This document shows, piece after piece, positions 1 to 11,289 of a stretch of DNA of 64,000 bases. Below the pieces are notes generated by a model. The model had not been told where the DNA came from. It made no database searches and was given only the letters and a program-made list of their open reading frames with translations. Made by a program: the position numbers and the translations under genes. The stretch comes from Saxidomus purpurata. Its lineage: Eukaryota; Mollusca; Bivalvia; Venerida; Veneridae. Within the stretch, counting starts at the first letter, position 1; every line of letters begins with the position of its first letter. The stretch is from positions 17,003,823 through 17,067,822 of the forward strand of contig JAFMSR010000015.1 in assembly GCA_022818135.1 (NCBI GenBank). The letters run 5' to 3'.

Positions 1-2149
1 TTTTGTTTCTCTGCCACTGAAGTAAAAGAAAGAAGAATACTTTCTTATAAATATTTCAACATCCCCTTGTTATTCAAATATTTGATATTATTTCGTAGAT
101 AGATATCACTGCATTTGGATAAGTGCTTAAAAACATTATTAGAGGTGTACCTGATGACTGACCGTCACCTGACACCAACTGTTACAATGATGACTATTGT
201 ATTATTTCTAGCCTTTTTTTAACTGCATGATTTAAGGTTGATTCTATCAGTCTAAATGATGTTTATGCTATGGTAATAGTTTGTTTTTCACAAAGTGCTC
301 TAGGTGAGCTATTGTAACGTCTGATGTCCGTTGTCTGTCGAGTTTCCACATTTATTTTTTTAACACTACACGTTTCATAAGCAATCATCATAAAAGACAA
401 TAAGACCTTTGCAAGGATGAACTCTACATCCAGTTCAAAACTAAATCACACGTGGTTATTACCTTGGTCAGAATGTCAAATCATAGAAACACCTTGTTAA
501 CACTCTAGAGGTCACATCTAATTTTCAATATCTACGAAAACAGGCACAGTTTGAAATATTGTCACGGTAGGATCGATACTTGGTAACCAGGTCAAATCAT
601 AATCGCATTCTACACTGAAGGTAGCATTGTTTTCCTATTTGTTACGAAACCCGTAAATAAAGGGCCATCTTTGCTTTGCCCTCTTGTTGGAAGAAATTTA
701 TAAATGACAGATTAATTATGAACCGCTTTGTGAATGACAAAAGAAGTGTGTTATTTGATCCACAATTTAAACAAAGCTCTGATTAGATTACAAGATGTTT
801 AAAATTAAATTTTCCTTTTCCAAAGTGCAATCTGAATTCGAAGACTTAGGCGAAAGCAATAACAAGATATGTAGAAAACAAGGGTAACAAGTAATTTTAA
901 TGCTCAATTTTAATCAAGATATAATAAAGATAACATACATGTATCTCACAATCACGTAATTTGTTTCTGTAATAGTACTCATAAACCTGTTTATTTTGAA
1001 ATTGTCTTGAGATCAAGATTCTTTAAATAATATCTTGTCATACACTACGTACAATAGCTATGTATAATAGTAGCATACTCAACGTCGAAAGTTTATAAGC
1101 ACATCCAAAGCGTACACACAGACTCTTTATTTCTTAAGAAACACTAGTATTGTTTGATGTTTGTGATAGTGGTAATATCTTATTTGCGTTTGAAACGTTA
1201 AGTACAAGTATCAGCTTAAATACTCATTTATATATAAATAATCTACAGCCTGAATGGCTATAGAATTTATAAACAATGATGTCATATACCTTTCTTCCAT
1301 ATTCTATTCCTATGTTTTGCAATAACAATAAAAACAAGACACATGACCGTAGAAGCCAATGTGTTGATGATATTTGGTGCTAAAGAATTGACAACAAGAC
1401 TTACGGCAATCACACCTATTTACTTTAATCAACTTACTGTAGACATATAGAGCTTTAAAAGCTATTCATTATCTGTTTGTTAGATAATATAATTGAAAAA
1501 GAATCATGATCTATTGCAGTTAAGTACATTCGCGACAGATAGTATGTACAGTTTAACCATAGTTACTGTAAGGCTCATGGCCGAACTCGACCGTGGTTGC
1601 AGTTGTGTGCAACCCGTGATGAATCTATTGAATTCGTCATGAATGTTTAATAAGTCTGCAGATTTGTTTGACTGAAATGAAAGATATTTGCAATAGTGGC
1701 TATATAATGATAAATTTGTCCAAAATAATAAGCTTTTCGTTTCATCTATAGGAGACTTTCGGACTTTACTATGTCGAATCCATTTTTTTCACCATTCAAT
1801 CAAAGTGTACAATTCCTGATAAATGACCTTCACTCCATATTATTATATAAATAGAAAGTCTAGCATGGAACCAAGCGCGATCGAAAAAGTAGTACATGTT
1901 GCAGATACCAGATTAAGTATGATACAGTAAAAATACTGCGCAATATGTAAGAATGTACTTTCGGTTTAAAAAGTAACGTTGGGAATGCTTTTCGTACAAA
2001 CAAAGGTCAAATGTGCCGGTAAGACGTCTTTCTTGGAAGGGCTGTTTTGATTTATTCCCTTGAACGTTTTCAGCGGGATATGCCAATTGCTTGTTTGTCA
2101 TAGCTTTCTTATGTTATAAGTAGTACGTCATAAAATATGTTATATGTTG
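1..2149. other. AT-rich non-coding stretch
   Basis: I see no supportable gene here. Roughly 285-650 resembles the dispersed family seen near 8.27 kb and 49.3 kb: 'gtgctctaggtgagct' followed by 'gtccgt' motifs and 'ccaggtcaaatcat'. The rest is AT-rich with short chance frames. If the first candidate exon at 2737 is real, an upstream exon ending in phase 0 must lie here or before the window; I could not identify it. Confidence 0.4.
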
Positions 2150-2553
2150 TTGTGTCGCCCTTGGAGAAAAGGTGATACATATTGATCGCTTTGTCCGTCG
2201 GTCCGTCCCTTACATAAACTTAACGTTGGCCATAACTTTGCCATTTCTCAAGATTTCTTTATCAATCTTTACAATTGTATTTCTAATGACAAAAGGGTCG
2301 TGTAGCCGCCAAACATTGTAAGTCAAGGTCATAGTTGACAGAGTTATGCCCCTTTTTGTACTTAAATTTTGGCTTTAACTTTGCCATTTCTTCATCAAAT
2401 TTTCGAATTGCATTGCTTGCGATAAAAGGGTCGTGATGCCGCCAAATTTTGTAGTTCAAGGTCATATTTGACAGAGTAATGCCCCTTTTTGTACTTAGAT
2501 TTTGTCACAAATTTATTGGTTATTCTATAACAAAGCGGAAAAGGGCGACACAA
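2150..2553. mobile_element. Short non-autonomous DNA element with 13-bp TIRs
   Basis: Perfect 13-bp terminal inverted repeats, TTGTGTCGCCCTT at 2150-2162 and AAGGGCGACACAA at 2541-2553, bracket 378 bp. Two internal stretches ('gccattt', 'gccccttttt', 'ttgcgataaaagggtcgt') repeat one another, and there is a 'gtccgtcggtccgtccc' head. There is no transposase, so it would need to be mobilised in trans. I see no clear target-site duplication, so the superfamily stays open. Confidence 0.6.
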
Positions 2554-2736
2554 GTGATCCATCTAGTCTTGTATCGTAAAAACACTCTTCAGACTTGCTA
2601 AGAAATGGAATTGCTCTGCTAAAGCATTCAAATAATAATTGCTTAGTATAATAATTGATTTCTTTTGTCGAGATTATACAATGTAAACACTTTAACCTGA
2701 ATTTACTGTTACATGTAAGTGCATACTTTTTGACAG

Positions 2737-2928
2737 AACGAATTAAACAAACAGTATGAAAAGCTTTCAAAGGAAAAGTCCGAATATGCTGCAGAAGATA
2801 TTCTGAAGAATATTGAAAGGCAAAATGATTCTGACTTCTACAATACAATCGATGGTTACAACAACTACTGCAGAGACTTCGAACAAGCAGAAAACAAGTA
2901 CAGAGGTTTGAAAAACCTAGGACCACAG
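2737..2928 (+). CDS. Candidate internal exon of an unrecognised coiled-coil protein (exon a)
   Basis: A 192-nt segment (64 codons, phase 0 to phase 0) is preceded by the acceptor 'actttttgacag' and followed by the donor 'CAG|gtaaga'. Only this frame is open. It reads as a charged helical peptide with runs such as KQYEKLSKEKSEYAAEDI and YCRDFEQAENKYRGLKNL, rich in E, K, N and Q, unlike the surrounding AT-rich intron sequence. It joins in frame to the next candidate exon at 7927. I do not recognise a family. An upstream exon is implied because there is no start codon. A minus-strand frame over this region is a shadow. Confidence 0.5.
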
Positions 2929-3656
2929 GTAAGAAAATGTCAAACGAAATATGCACTGTAACAGATAAGCCTGCCAGAAGCAGAAATTCCCTCAAACCTG
3001 ATGAGAGCAATAAAATAAATTGGAAAGTTAACACCTCAGCATTGTTTTCGGACAAATGGTTCTAAACAGGCAATGATTTTTTACTGCTGGTCCCATTGGT
3101 CATAGGATTTTTTTGTTCTTTCTCATGTATTTCCTAAGCGAAAATTAAGTGACAGTTATTTCAATGGCAAATACATTACTAAATAATGAAGATTGTCAGG
3201 TTAAAATTTACAGAAAGTGTTTGGAACACGACGAAAAGTATGTATATTATGTTGAAAAATCTCAGTGATTTGACAAAATGACTACCCAGGTCTTTTTAAC
3301 TTTCTTCATAATGCATAGAAAAATAAGTGTATATGTACTGTGGTTTATTGAGAATTTCTACATACCAACTTTCATTTTTTAGCAAAAATAACTGATTTCT
3401 GTGTTTTTTAAAGTATATTTGAATTTTCGCTGGACCTTTAAGCATATCTGTATTAAATATAAATAAAGAGCATTAAATACTTATTTTCTATTCAAAACAT
3501 ATAATAATTTTGTGCCTAGTATTAACTATGTTGTGGCTTATTTTGCACCTTATCGTCTGTGCCTGCTAACACAAATTACAAAAGAATGAAAGACAAAATG
3601 CACTCATTAAAAAAAACACATGAACCTTAAAAGCTGTTTGTGTATGCTTTGTTTTT

Positions 3657-5322
3657 AAGCAGGTTTTCTGAAAAAACCTACTTATTAGAATGGAGGTATG
3701 TCGGGCGGACGGGAGGGCGGGTGGGCGGACGGGAGGGCGGGCGGGCGTCAAACATTGGTTTCCGTTGGATAACTTTAGTTAGGAGTGACCAATTGCAATG
3801 AAACTTGGTGTGTAGGTAGCTTGCGTAGAGACGCCGCTTGGGATTGCATTTGGGGTCACTAGGGTCAAGGTCAAGGTCACTGTTACTAAAAATAGAAAAA
3901 CAGTTTCCGCTCAATAACTCAAGCTAGGAGTGACCAATTACAATGAAACTTGGTCTGTAGGTAGCTTGCGTTGAGACGTTGCTTGAAATTGCATTTGGGG
4001 TCACTAGGGTCAAGGTCAAGGTAACAGTTACTAAAAATAGAAAAATGGTTTCCGCTCAATAACTCAAGTTAGGAGTGACCAATTACAATGAAACTTGGTG
4101 TGTAGGTAGCTTGCGTGGAGACACCGCTTGGGATTGCATTTGGGGTCACTAGGGTCAAGGTCTAGGTCACTGTTACTAAAAATAGAAAAATGGTTTCTGC
4201 TCAATAACTCAAGTTAGGAGTGACTAATTGCAATCAAACTCAGTGTCTAGGTAGCTTGTGTAGAGAGGAAGCTTGAGATTGCATTAGGGGTCAATAGGTT
4301 CAAGGTCAAGGGCACTGTTACTAAAAACAGAAAAATGGTTTCTGCTCAATAACTTGAGTTAGGAGTGACCAATTGTAATGAAACTTGGTATGTAGGTAGC
4401 TTGCATGGAGAGGACGCTTTGGGTCACTAGGGTCAAGGTCACTTGGGTCAAGGTCAAGGTCACTGTTACTAAAAATAGATTTTTATTTAATTTTAGTTTT
4501 TAGATTGTTTTAAGCAAAAAAAAAAAATTTCTGGGGTAAAGGTCACTAGGGTCAAGTTCAAGGTCAGTGTTACTAAAAATAGATTTTTATTTATTTTTAG
4601 CTTTGAGTCTTTTAAGGAAAAAAAATTTTTTTCGGGGTCAAGTTCACTAGGATCAAGGTCACTGTTGCTAAAAATAGATTTTTATTTATTTTTAGTTTTT
4701 ACATTGTTTAAAGCAAAAAACAATTTTGGGGTCAAGGTCACTAGGGTCAAGGTCAAGGTCAGTGAATCTAAAAATAGATTTTTATTCATTTTTAGTTTTA
4801 CATTGTTTTAAGCAAAAAAAAATTTTTTTGGGGTCAAGGTCACTAGGGTCAAGGTCAAGGTCACTGTTGCTAAAAATAGATTTTTATTTAATTTTAGTTT
4901 TTAGATTGTTTTAAGCAAAAAAAAAAATTTTTGGGTCAAGGTCAAGGTCACTGTAACTAAAAATAGATTTTTATTTAATTTTAGTTTTTAGATTGTTTTA
5001 AGCAAAACAATTTTTTTCCGGGATCAAGGTCACTAGAGTCAAGGTCAGTGTTACTAAAAATAGATTTTTATTTATTTTTAGTTTTTAGATTGTTTTAAGC
5101 AAAACAAAATATTGGGGGCGGGGGTCAAGGTCACTAGGGTCAAGGTCAAGGTCACTGTTACTAAAATGTATTTTTTTTAGTTTTTAAATTGTAGCAAAAA
5201 AAAATTTGGGGGTCACGGTCACAAGGGTCAAGGTCAAGGGCACTGTTACTAAAATAGGGGGGAGTTAAGATGACTGTTTTTTTTAATTCTACAATTTCTG
5301 CAGGCGCCGTTTAAACCTGCTT
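3657..5322 (+). repeat. AGGTCA-rich dispersed element with 10-bp TIRs
   Basis: The ends are AAGCAGGTTT (3657-3666) and AAACCTGCTT (5313-5322), perfect inverse complements. A 'gggcggacgggagg' microsatellite-like head leads into about five units of roughly 170 bp ('ctcaataactcaagttaggagtgacc ... ggtcactagggtcaaggtcaaggtcac'). Then come about eight shorter units built on 'ggtcaaggtcactagggtcaaggtca' plus 'taaaaatagatttttattt'. No coding capacity is evident, and open frames here are artefacts of the repeat. It sits between candidate exons a and b. Related copies occur near 6.8, 11.3, 14.3, 24.4 and 38.4 kb. Confidence 0.75.
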
Positions 5323-6823
5323 TGGAGGCATTGCCGCGTCTTCTTGTTATCTATTTTGTTAATCAAATTTAACATATTGTGTACGTAATGACATAAGAAA
5401 TACAGTAATGAAAAGTAGAGTATCAATAAATTTGTGTACAGCGATATGAAATTTTTTTGTGTGGTAAATAGCACAGATGCTATAAATTACTACTGTCATT
5501 TAATCTTTGATAAATTGGTCAAGGGGTCACTAATATTAGGATACCTGATGAGATATAACTGTGCGATGATTTTTCCCTCTTGCACAGATCCGTGCAAGTA
5601 TCCAGGCTTATCTGTTAGAGTGTATGTGGCCCTTTGATAGAAGTTGAAGTTCAAGTATTATGAAAACTCACTTTGGGCCATTTCCGCCTCGCATTTTCTA
5701 AACGTACGGGAAAAGGGCTTAAGAAAAAGACGTAAGTTTTACCAACAGTAGGAACGCTTGAACTGAAGGAAAATGTGGCATATTCAACCTAAAGAACAAC
5801 ATAAAGTAAAGACGTATATCAGTATCATACATTCATCAAAATATATCAATAGTATTCAGACATGATAAGTATGTAATAAGAAGACCATTTAGACATGATG
5901 AGTATTATATAAATTATCTTGCAAAGTAACCGAAAGTAACAGTGTTAGTGTCTTTCATAATTGCGTGAACTGCTGTTAAATAATTTTTTTTCCAGCTTAT
6001 ACATAATATAAATAAGCACAACCTGTACACCATAACATGTATACAGAATATCCGTTCCAAACAAACAAGCTTACATAAACCAATTTGAAAGTTTAATATA
6101 AACCTTTTTGTCATAACTGGCTTTATTTCACACCACACATGTATACAATATAACTAAAAAGCCTTATAGCATGTGTACTACGTGACGGTTTAATAACTTT
6201 CTATATTGGACTATGCGGACGAAATATAGCCTTGTTTCATTCACTAAAATCTATTAAAAATTCATATTGGGACTTCACGACAGGCATATTTTGACTCCAC
6301 ACACGTCCAGATATGACTGACTGATGATACATTCTTTTGTCGCTATAAATACGACAATGTTAGATAAATGTATTCATTCTATTGGCTCTTTTGCAAAGTT
6401 AGATCTTTTTATATGAATGACATAAAGGGGCACTCCCTACATCTAGCTGATTATACTCTCGAAACATAGAGTATGTGTTCAATGAACGTAAAATGATAAA
6501 TAAATACAATTTCAAAGAAGAACCTATGGCCTCCTTTTACCACAATTAATCAATATAGAGGCTTTCTGTAATAAATCGCATCCACCCATTAATTGTACAA
6601 CAACAACTCTATATAGATTATTGAATGGTTTACGGTACTGCAGTATATTTTAAACCGCTGATTTTATCAATAATGACTGGGAATGCATAGCTGAAAGTTT
6701 GAGGTTAAGTTATAATACTTTTAAAGATCCTATTATTTATGTTTTGGACGTTATTTAGTTCGACATCAGTTATAGGGTATGTCCTTTAATAGATGAAATT
6801 ATTATTTACTAAAAGATTAGCAA
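5323..6823. other. AT-rich non-coding stretch, probably intron
   Basis: No gene or recognisable repeat could be supported. Short frames near 5434-5637 and 5914-6138 have no splice support and no protein-like composition. Confidence 0.4.
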
Positions 6824-7505
6824 ACAAGAGCTGTTTTTAAAACATGTATGCCCCCTTTTAAGCAATCAGTAATGTGGAAAAAGAAATACATGTGCCCTGA
6901 CCCCCCCCCCCCCCAAAAAAAAAACAACATAATTTGGCTATAAAAAGAACAACAATGTTTGGCCTTACAAAGAAGTTGTCCCAAAAATAATTCATGTGGC
7001 CAAATAAAAAGTAAGTCCCGGTGGCCTTGACCTTTGATCTACTAACTTAAAGATCAATATTGCTAGTCATCTGCTAGTCACGACTAACCTTCAAATAAAG
7101 TTTCAAGCTTGGCCCAAGCGTTCTCGAATTATCGTCCGGAAACCGTTTTACTATTCCCAATCACTGTGACCTTGACCTTTGACCTCAAAATCAATAGGGG
7201 TCATTTGCTGGTCATTACCAACCTCCACATCAATTACCAAGATGCTAGACTCAATCGTTTTTGAGTTGTCTTCCGGAAACTGTTTTACAATTCCGAATCA
7301 CTGTGAATTTCACCTTTGACCTCCTGATCCTTAATTCATTATTGGTCATCTGCTAGTCATGAGAAGCATCAAGTTTGAGGATTGTAGGCCAAAGCGTTTT
7401 TAAGTCATCGTCCCGAAACCATTCTCTACCGACGGACAGACCGACCGACCAACCGACCGACGATTGCCAAGAAATATACCCCCGCTTCTTCGAAGGGGAG
7501 CAAAA
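6824..7505 (-). repeat. AGGTCA-rich dispersed element, inverted copy
   Basis: The copy starts with 'acaagagctgttt', passes a poly-C/poly-A tract at about 6901-6922, and contains tandem blocks of about 170 bp built on 'tgaccttgacctttgacct ... atcaata' and 'tcgtccggaaaccgttttac'. It ends with 'gaccgaccaaccgaccgac' and 'acccccgcttcttcgaagggg'. It is the reverse orientation of the copy at 24.4 kb. No coding capacity. Confidence 0.75.
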
Positions 7506-7926
7506 TAACAAGTCATTGGAAACGGACAAAACATGGATATAATTCAACACAAATGAGTGCAGAGTATTAAATGTTGACATAAACATAATGAAATGAGTAT
7601 TTATTTTCAGTTTTTAAGTTAGAACATTTTCTATCCATCTTCTTGTATATTCATTTAAAAGCAAGTTATGAGAAAAGTTTGATTATGATTTGTTTGTGAC
7701 ATATCCTTTCCGTTTCATTTTTGTATGGGGTTTCTTATGTAACTAGAATATTCTGTCAGTTTTGTTTAGATTAGTGAATCTCCGATAAAAGATTTATAAT
7801 TGCAATGCTAACAAAGGTATTGTTTAAATGCGTTTTATCTGCGTTTCCTCTTGTTCAACGGGAATTGTTAAAGTCCTTTCTTTATTCTAATTTAAAAAAT
7901 ACGAGGCGAGTAATTTCACATTTCAG

Positions 7927-8134
7927 CAAGGTAATGTATGGAAAATACGTAAAACATCACACACAAAAACGAAACGTCTTATTCAAGACATATCTTCAGT
8001 CTTAGAACGTGAGCACAAAACAGAACAGACTTTAAAAGAAAACGATACTAAGCAAAAGGAATTGAAAGAGGAAAATCAACGTCTTGTCACAACAAATAAC
8101 GAGTTGAAAAAGGGGACCACGCTCCGCAATTTAG
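7927..8134 (+). CDS. Candidate internal exon of the coiled-coil protein (exon b)
   Basis: A 208-nt segment with acceptor 'tttcacatttcag' and donor 'TTAG|gtaagc', entering in phase 0 and leaving in phase 1. It encodes about 69 residues. The second half is a strong coiled-coil candidate: LIQDISSVLEREHKTEQTLK and KQKELKEENQRLVTTNNELK show heptad-like spacing of L, I and V with E, K, Q and N between. The phase 0 entry matches exon a, and the phase 1 exit matches the next candidate at 12552. A second acceptor-like AG before TCTTAGAAC would change the phase and break the join. A longer ATG frame at 7805-8005 overlaps in another frame and is judged a shadow. Confidence 0.55.
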
Positions 8135-8264
8135 GTAAGCCTGTGATATTGATGAAAGTGAACGTAGAGGAATATGAATATGTAGTGCCTTTAAAATTGG
8201 TAGAGCAAACCGTAGTCACATTTAACGTTTAAAAACGCACGCACCAGTACTTTGTGTTCAATAT

Positions 8265-8419
8265 CAGCTATTGTGATCGCGTAATGTCCGTCGTACAATA
8301 GTTCGTCCGTGTGTAAACATCTTCTCCAAACGACACCTCCAAAGCCGATTGAAAGCAATTAATGAAACATGGCAGTTATGTTCCATGGACGGCCCTCTAC
8401 TACATACTATTTTTTGATT
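8265..8419. repeat. Fragment of a dispersed 'gtccgt' repeat
   Basis: 'tatcagctattgtgatcgcgtaatgtccgtcg' is near-identical in layout to about 300-345 and resembles the copy near 49.3 kb. It abuts a SINE on its right. Non-coding. Confidence 0.4.
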
Positions 8420-8755
8420 GCTTATAAGTCCCGGCCGACCCTGAGACTTCTTCCTGGGTGAACGTGCCAGTACCTTTGACAGGCGCAGGTTGAAGAGAGA
8501 CAGGTGCATAAACAAGGGAATCCGGGTACCAGACTCTAGCTCTTTTATGAATAGAGCTCCTTAGTTCTTTTACATACCTGGTGTATAGCACCGATACACG
8601 TGAGTTTCTTACCAGTTCATCTCTAGATGAGTGGAAAACACTGAAAAGCGTTTCTGAAATTTCCAGTGTCCCGACCGGGATTCGAACATTGACCTCCGGA
8701 CTGATAGTCCAAAGCGTTAACCACTAGACCACCGCACCACCCCTCTACCACAGTT
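8420..8755 (-). repeat. tRNA-derived SINE, near full length
   Basis: On the minus strand there is an A-box-like 'tggtctagtggttaa' and a B box 'gttcgaatcccgg' (plus-strand 'ccgggattcgaac' near 8677), followed by a body with 'ccggtgtatagcacc'-type and 'acaggcgcaggttgaagaga' motifs. Partial copies of the same body occur at 33.73 and 34.91 kb. The tRNA-like head does not fold into a convincing functional tRNA and is continuous with the SINE body, so I do not call a tRNA gene. Confidence 0.75.
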
Positions 8756-8781
8756 GTTCATTCTATTCCATTCATTCCATT

Positions 8782-8975
8782 CTTAAAGCCTTTGGCCTAC
8801 CGGATTTTAAGAAGAAACTTTTTACACGTTTTCCTTCTTGTTGCCCCAAGCAAAGAGTTATGATTGGACCACAGTTGTTTATTCCATTCCAATCACAACT
8901 CACTTTGCCAGGGCAACAGAACGAATAACGTATCAAACGGTTCTTCTTAAAACCCGGTAGGCCAAAAGCTTTAAG
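8782..8975. mobile_element. 194-bp foldback (long-hairpin) element
   Basis: Two arms of about 86 nt are inverse complements of one another with roughly 15-20% mismatch. The left arm starts CTTAAAGCCTTTGGCCTACC and the right arm, reversed, starts CTTAAAGCTTTTGGCCTACC. Only about 20 nt separate the arms. Such a structure is typical of foldback-type MITEs. The open frame across it on the minus strand is a consequence of the symmetry, not a gene. Confidence 0.65.
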
Positions 8976-8999
8976 ACTATATCTGGCATGTAGCATTGT

Positions 9000-9720
9000 C
9001 TAGTGGAACACTAACAAGACAGTTCAAATCATGACCCCGGGTCAAAACTGATATCCTGCTGGGGTCACTTGATTTTTTCATATCCTTGCGATGGGAAAAT
9101 TAAAAAAATCTTCTTGTCTAAATCAAGAAGGTCCGGAGCTTAGATCTTTTGAATGTAGCATTGTGTAGTTTTCAAATCATAAATCACGGTCAAATTCGAT
9201 CCCGCCTAAGGGTTAACTCGATTTTATTTTGACATAATCATATAGGTAAGTCTTTTAAAAGCGTCTTGTTTCAGAACAAGTGCTAAGAGTTCAGATCTTA
9301 CGCATGTAGCATTGTCTAGTGGTCCTGTATCAGGATTGTTTAAATCATACCCTTTAGGCCCCGCGTTTAAATATGTCTACGTCAAAATTGTGTACCTTGT
9401 ATACAGTTTTGCATGTACATGTACATTCCAACTTCAACGATAGTTTACAAATGTATCTTGACCTAATGACCTCTTTTCAAGCTTGTGAAGCTAAATCAAT
9501 GAAATTAGAACCATATGTACAATTTTAAATGCAGATTGCAACTTTGACCTTGATTAACCTTGACCTTTGACCTATATTTTGGACTATTTGTGCAATTTAG
9601 CAAACTAATATTTTTGACATTTTGACCTGTTTTCTTGTTTTAAAATGCAATGATAGTCATGTGAGCGATATATGGCCGTCATGACCCTCTTCTTAATAAA
9701 CTGTTGTAGCTAAAGTTTAC
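9000..9720. repeat. Dispersed 'attgtctagtgg / atgacccc' repeat
   Basis: Three units carry 'catgtagcattgt(g/c)tagt', 'ttcaaatcat(g)a', 'cccgggtcaaa' and 'ggtcacttgatttt'. The same blocks recur at 49.56-49.76 kb. AGGTCA-related strings ('tgaccttgattaaccttgacctttgacc') follow at about 9.54 kb. Non-coding. Confidence 0.5.
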
Positions 9721-10485
9721 TTACCTTTCATTGATCACTCATGTAAGAAACAATAAAAAGTCAAGGTGTGTAAAATCTGTATTTGCCTATGATCGTTTTC
9801 TTATCGCATTTTCCTGTGTACCTAAGTTATACTGTAAAAAATATACAAGCACGTGAACAGTATATTAACTGTAAGCTATGCCATAATCAGATATATTTGT
9901 ATTTATAAGTAAGTTTGTTGCACAAAATATTAGATCATTGAAGAGAGTGTTCGCAATGTTTTTCACAATAACAAAGACGAACATTATATTTCAAATGTTG
10001 ATGAGTTTAAGATTTTGACAAGAAAGCATAATTCCATGAAAACAACCAACGATAAATGCAAGCAAGTCTTTCTCCGATGAAATGAGTTTGTCAATGAGCT
10101 TTTTTTCGTAACTTTTGTTAAACTATTTTCAGTCTCTGCAATGTTACTTTTGGTTAAATAACGACTAAGTTAAGAAATATTGCAACAATTAATAATTTCA
10201 TAGCGTTTCGTGAGTATTAAGATTTATTGTATAAACGCTTGATTGTTTTATTACAAAAACTAAATCAATTGAATTAATATACTATAAGCAGCACTTGGGT
10301 TTAGATTCATTTCAGTTTTGTACCATTCAAAAAACGTTTGCATATCAGCGTCGGAATTGTTCAAAACACAATGTATGCTCCATTTAAAAACTCATGACCA
10401 TATGTCTCTGTTTAGCTAGAGGTTTCTGCGATTATTAAAGAGTTTAAGAACTTTTGTTTAAACTAATTTATTTACTCTTGCTTGC
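9721..10485. other. AT-rich non-coding stretch
   Basis: Nothing supportable: no exon-like segment, repeat head or tRNA-like motif was found. Confidence 0.35.
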
Positions 10486-10489
10486 GAAA

Positions 10490-10650
10490 CAAGTTCTTAC
10501 AACTTAGAGAATTTGCTTTCGAGACTCACGCCAGATGGAATCATCCTCAAGGAGAGCAACGCCAAATGTGGAAATATTTGTGTGTTGCCTAAGGAAACCG
10601 CCGCCGTTTCACTAGTGGGGGTCAAACCTTGGACTCTCCGATCCTATATT
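10490..10650 (-). repeat. tRNA-related SINE fragment
   Basis: It shares 'gagactcac(g/t)ccaga', 'tgtgt(g/a)ttg(c/t)ctaagga' and a 'gggtcaaacctt' B-box region with the copy at 36.03-36.20 kb. The similarity runs over most of both segments. The orientation is inferred from the B-box position. Confidence 0.55.
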
Positions 10651-10659
10651 AGATAAAAG

Positions 10660-11289
10660 TACCTATATTTTTTTACAATCGTAGAAACATCAATAAAATT
10701 CTGGCCTAGGTCTTCAGCGTTGCTAGTGCTTTGTTGCTATAACTTTTCGTGTATTGTGAGTGTGCTTAGTTAGCCCTTGTTTCAGCAGTATTCCGTTTTG
10801 TATAGGTGGGGAATTGACTTTGTACATATATTCCCGGCTATCACAGTAGATGCAAAAGGAATGATGGTTAGTGGCAGTATTTGTCATCACCACAAAGCGA
10901 AAATCCGATGTTATGCGTAAAACAAGAAGTTAGTTATTGTGTTAATGACCAGTTGTTTTCTTAGTTTTATTGGTTCTGACAAATAGTTTCTGTCAGGAGC
11001 ACGTGGTTCAGGTCGAAATATTTCCATCTGAACCAAATGTGTCATGATATAATTTTTTTCTTGCACTTTGAAATTATTTTTGTAGTGCAAACTTATAGCA
11101 ATAATGCATTATGATTTAAAAACGATATTCAGACGCTTGGTTTAGGGAAGTGACGTCACAATATTTACAAAGTTACGTCTCAAGTTACTCACGTGAGTCA
11201 TATTACATTTGGGTGTAAGATGAGATTTTCCAGCAAAATCACAAAAACATATGTCTCCCCATGACAGTTTGTCAATGATAGTAATACTG
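10660..11289. other. Non-coding stretch
   Basis: No gene or recognised repeat. A tract near 11.14-11.20 kb ('gggaagtgacgtcacaata', 'tcacgtgagtca') contains a CRE-like TGACGTCA and an E-box CACGTG, but there is no gene start nearby to tie them to. Confidence 0.3.

Noticed and set aside
780..895. ATG frame followed by a GTAACA donor-like site near 0.8-0.9 kb
   Set aside because: About 30 codons ending close to GGGTAA. No donor gives the phase 0 exit needed for 2737, so it was not accepted as a first exon.
2525..3055. Minus-strand 176-codon open frame
   Set aside because: It overlaps the splice-bounded plus-strand exon 2737-2928 and a TIR-element end. Its translation is leucine/serine/cysteine-rich without a domain, as expected for the reverse of a K/E-rich exon.
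3838..5245. CRISPR-like regular repeat array
   Set aside because: The units are contiguous degenerate repeats without unique spacers, inside a eukaryotic dispersed element.
7805..8005. Plus-strand ATG frame
   Set aside because: Different frame from the splice-coherent exon 7927-8134, no splice support and no coiled-coil character.
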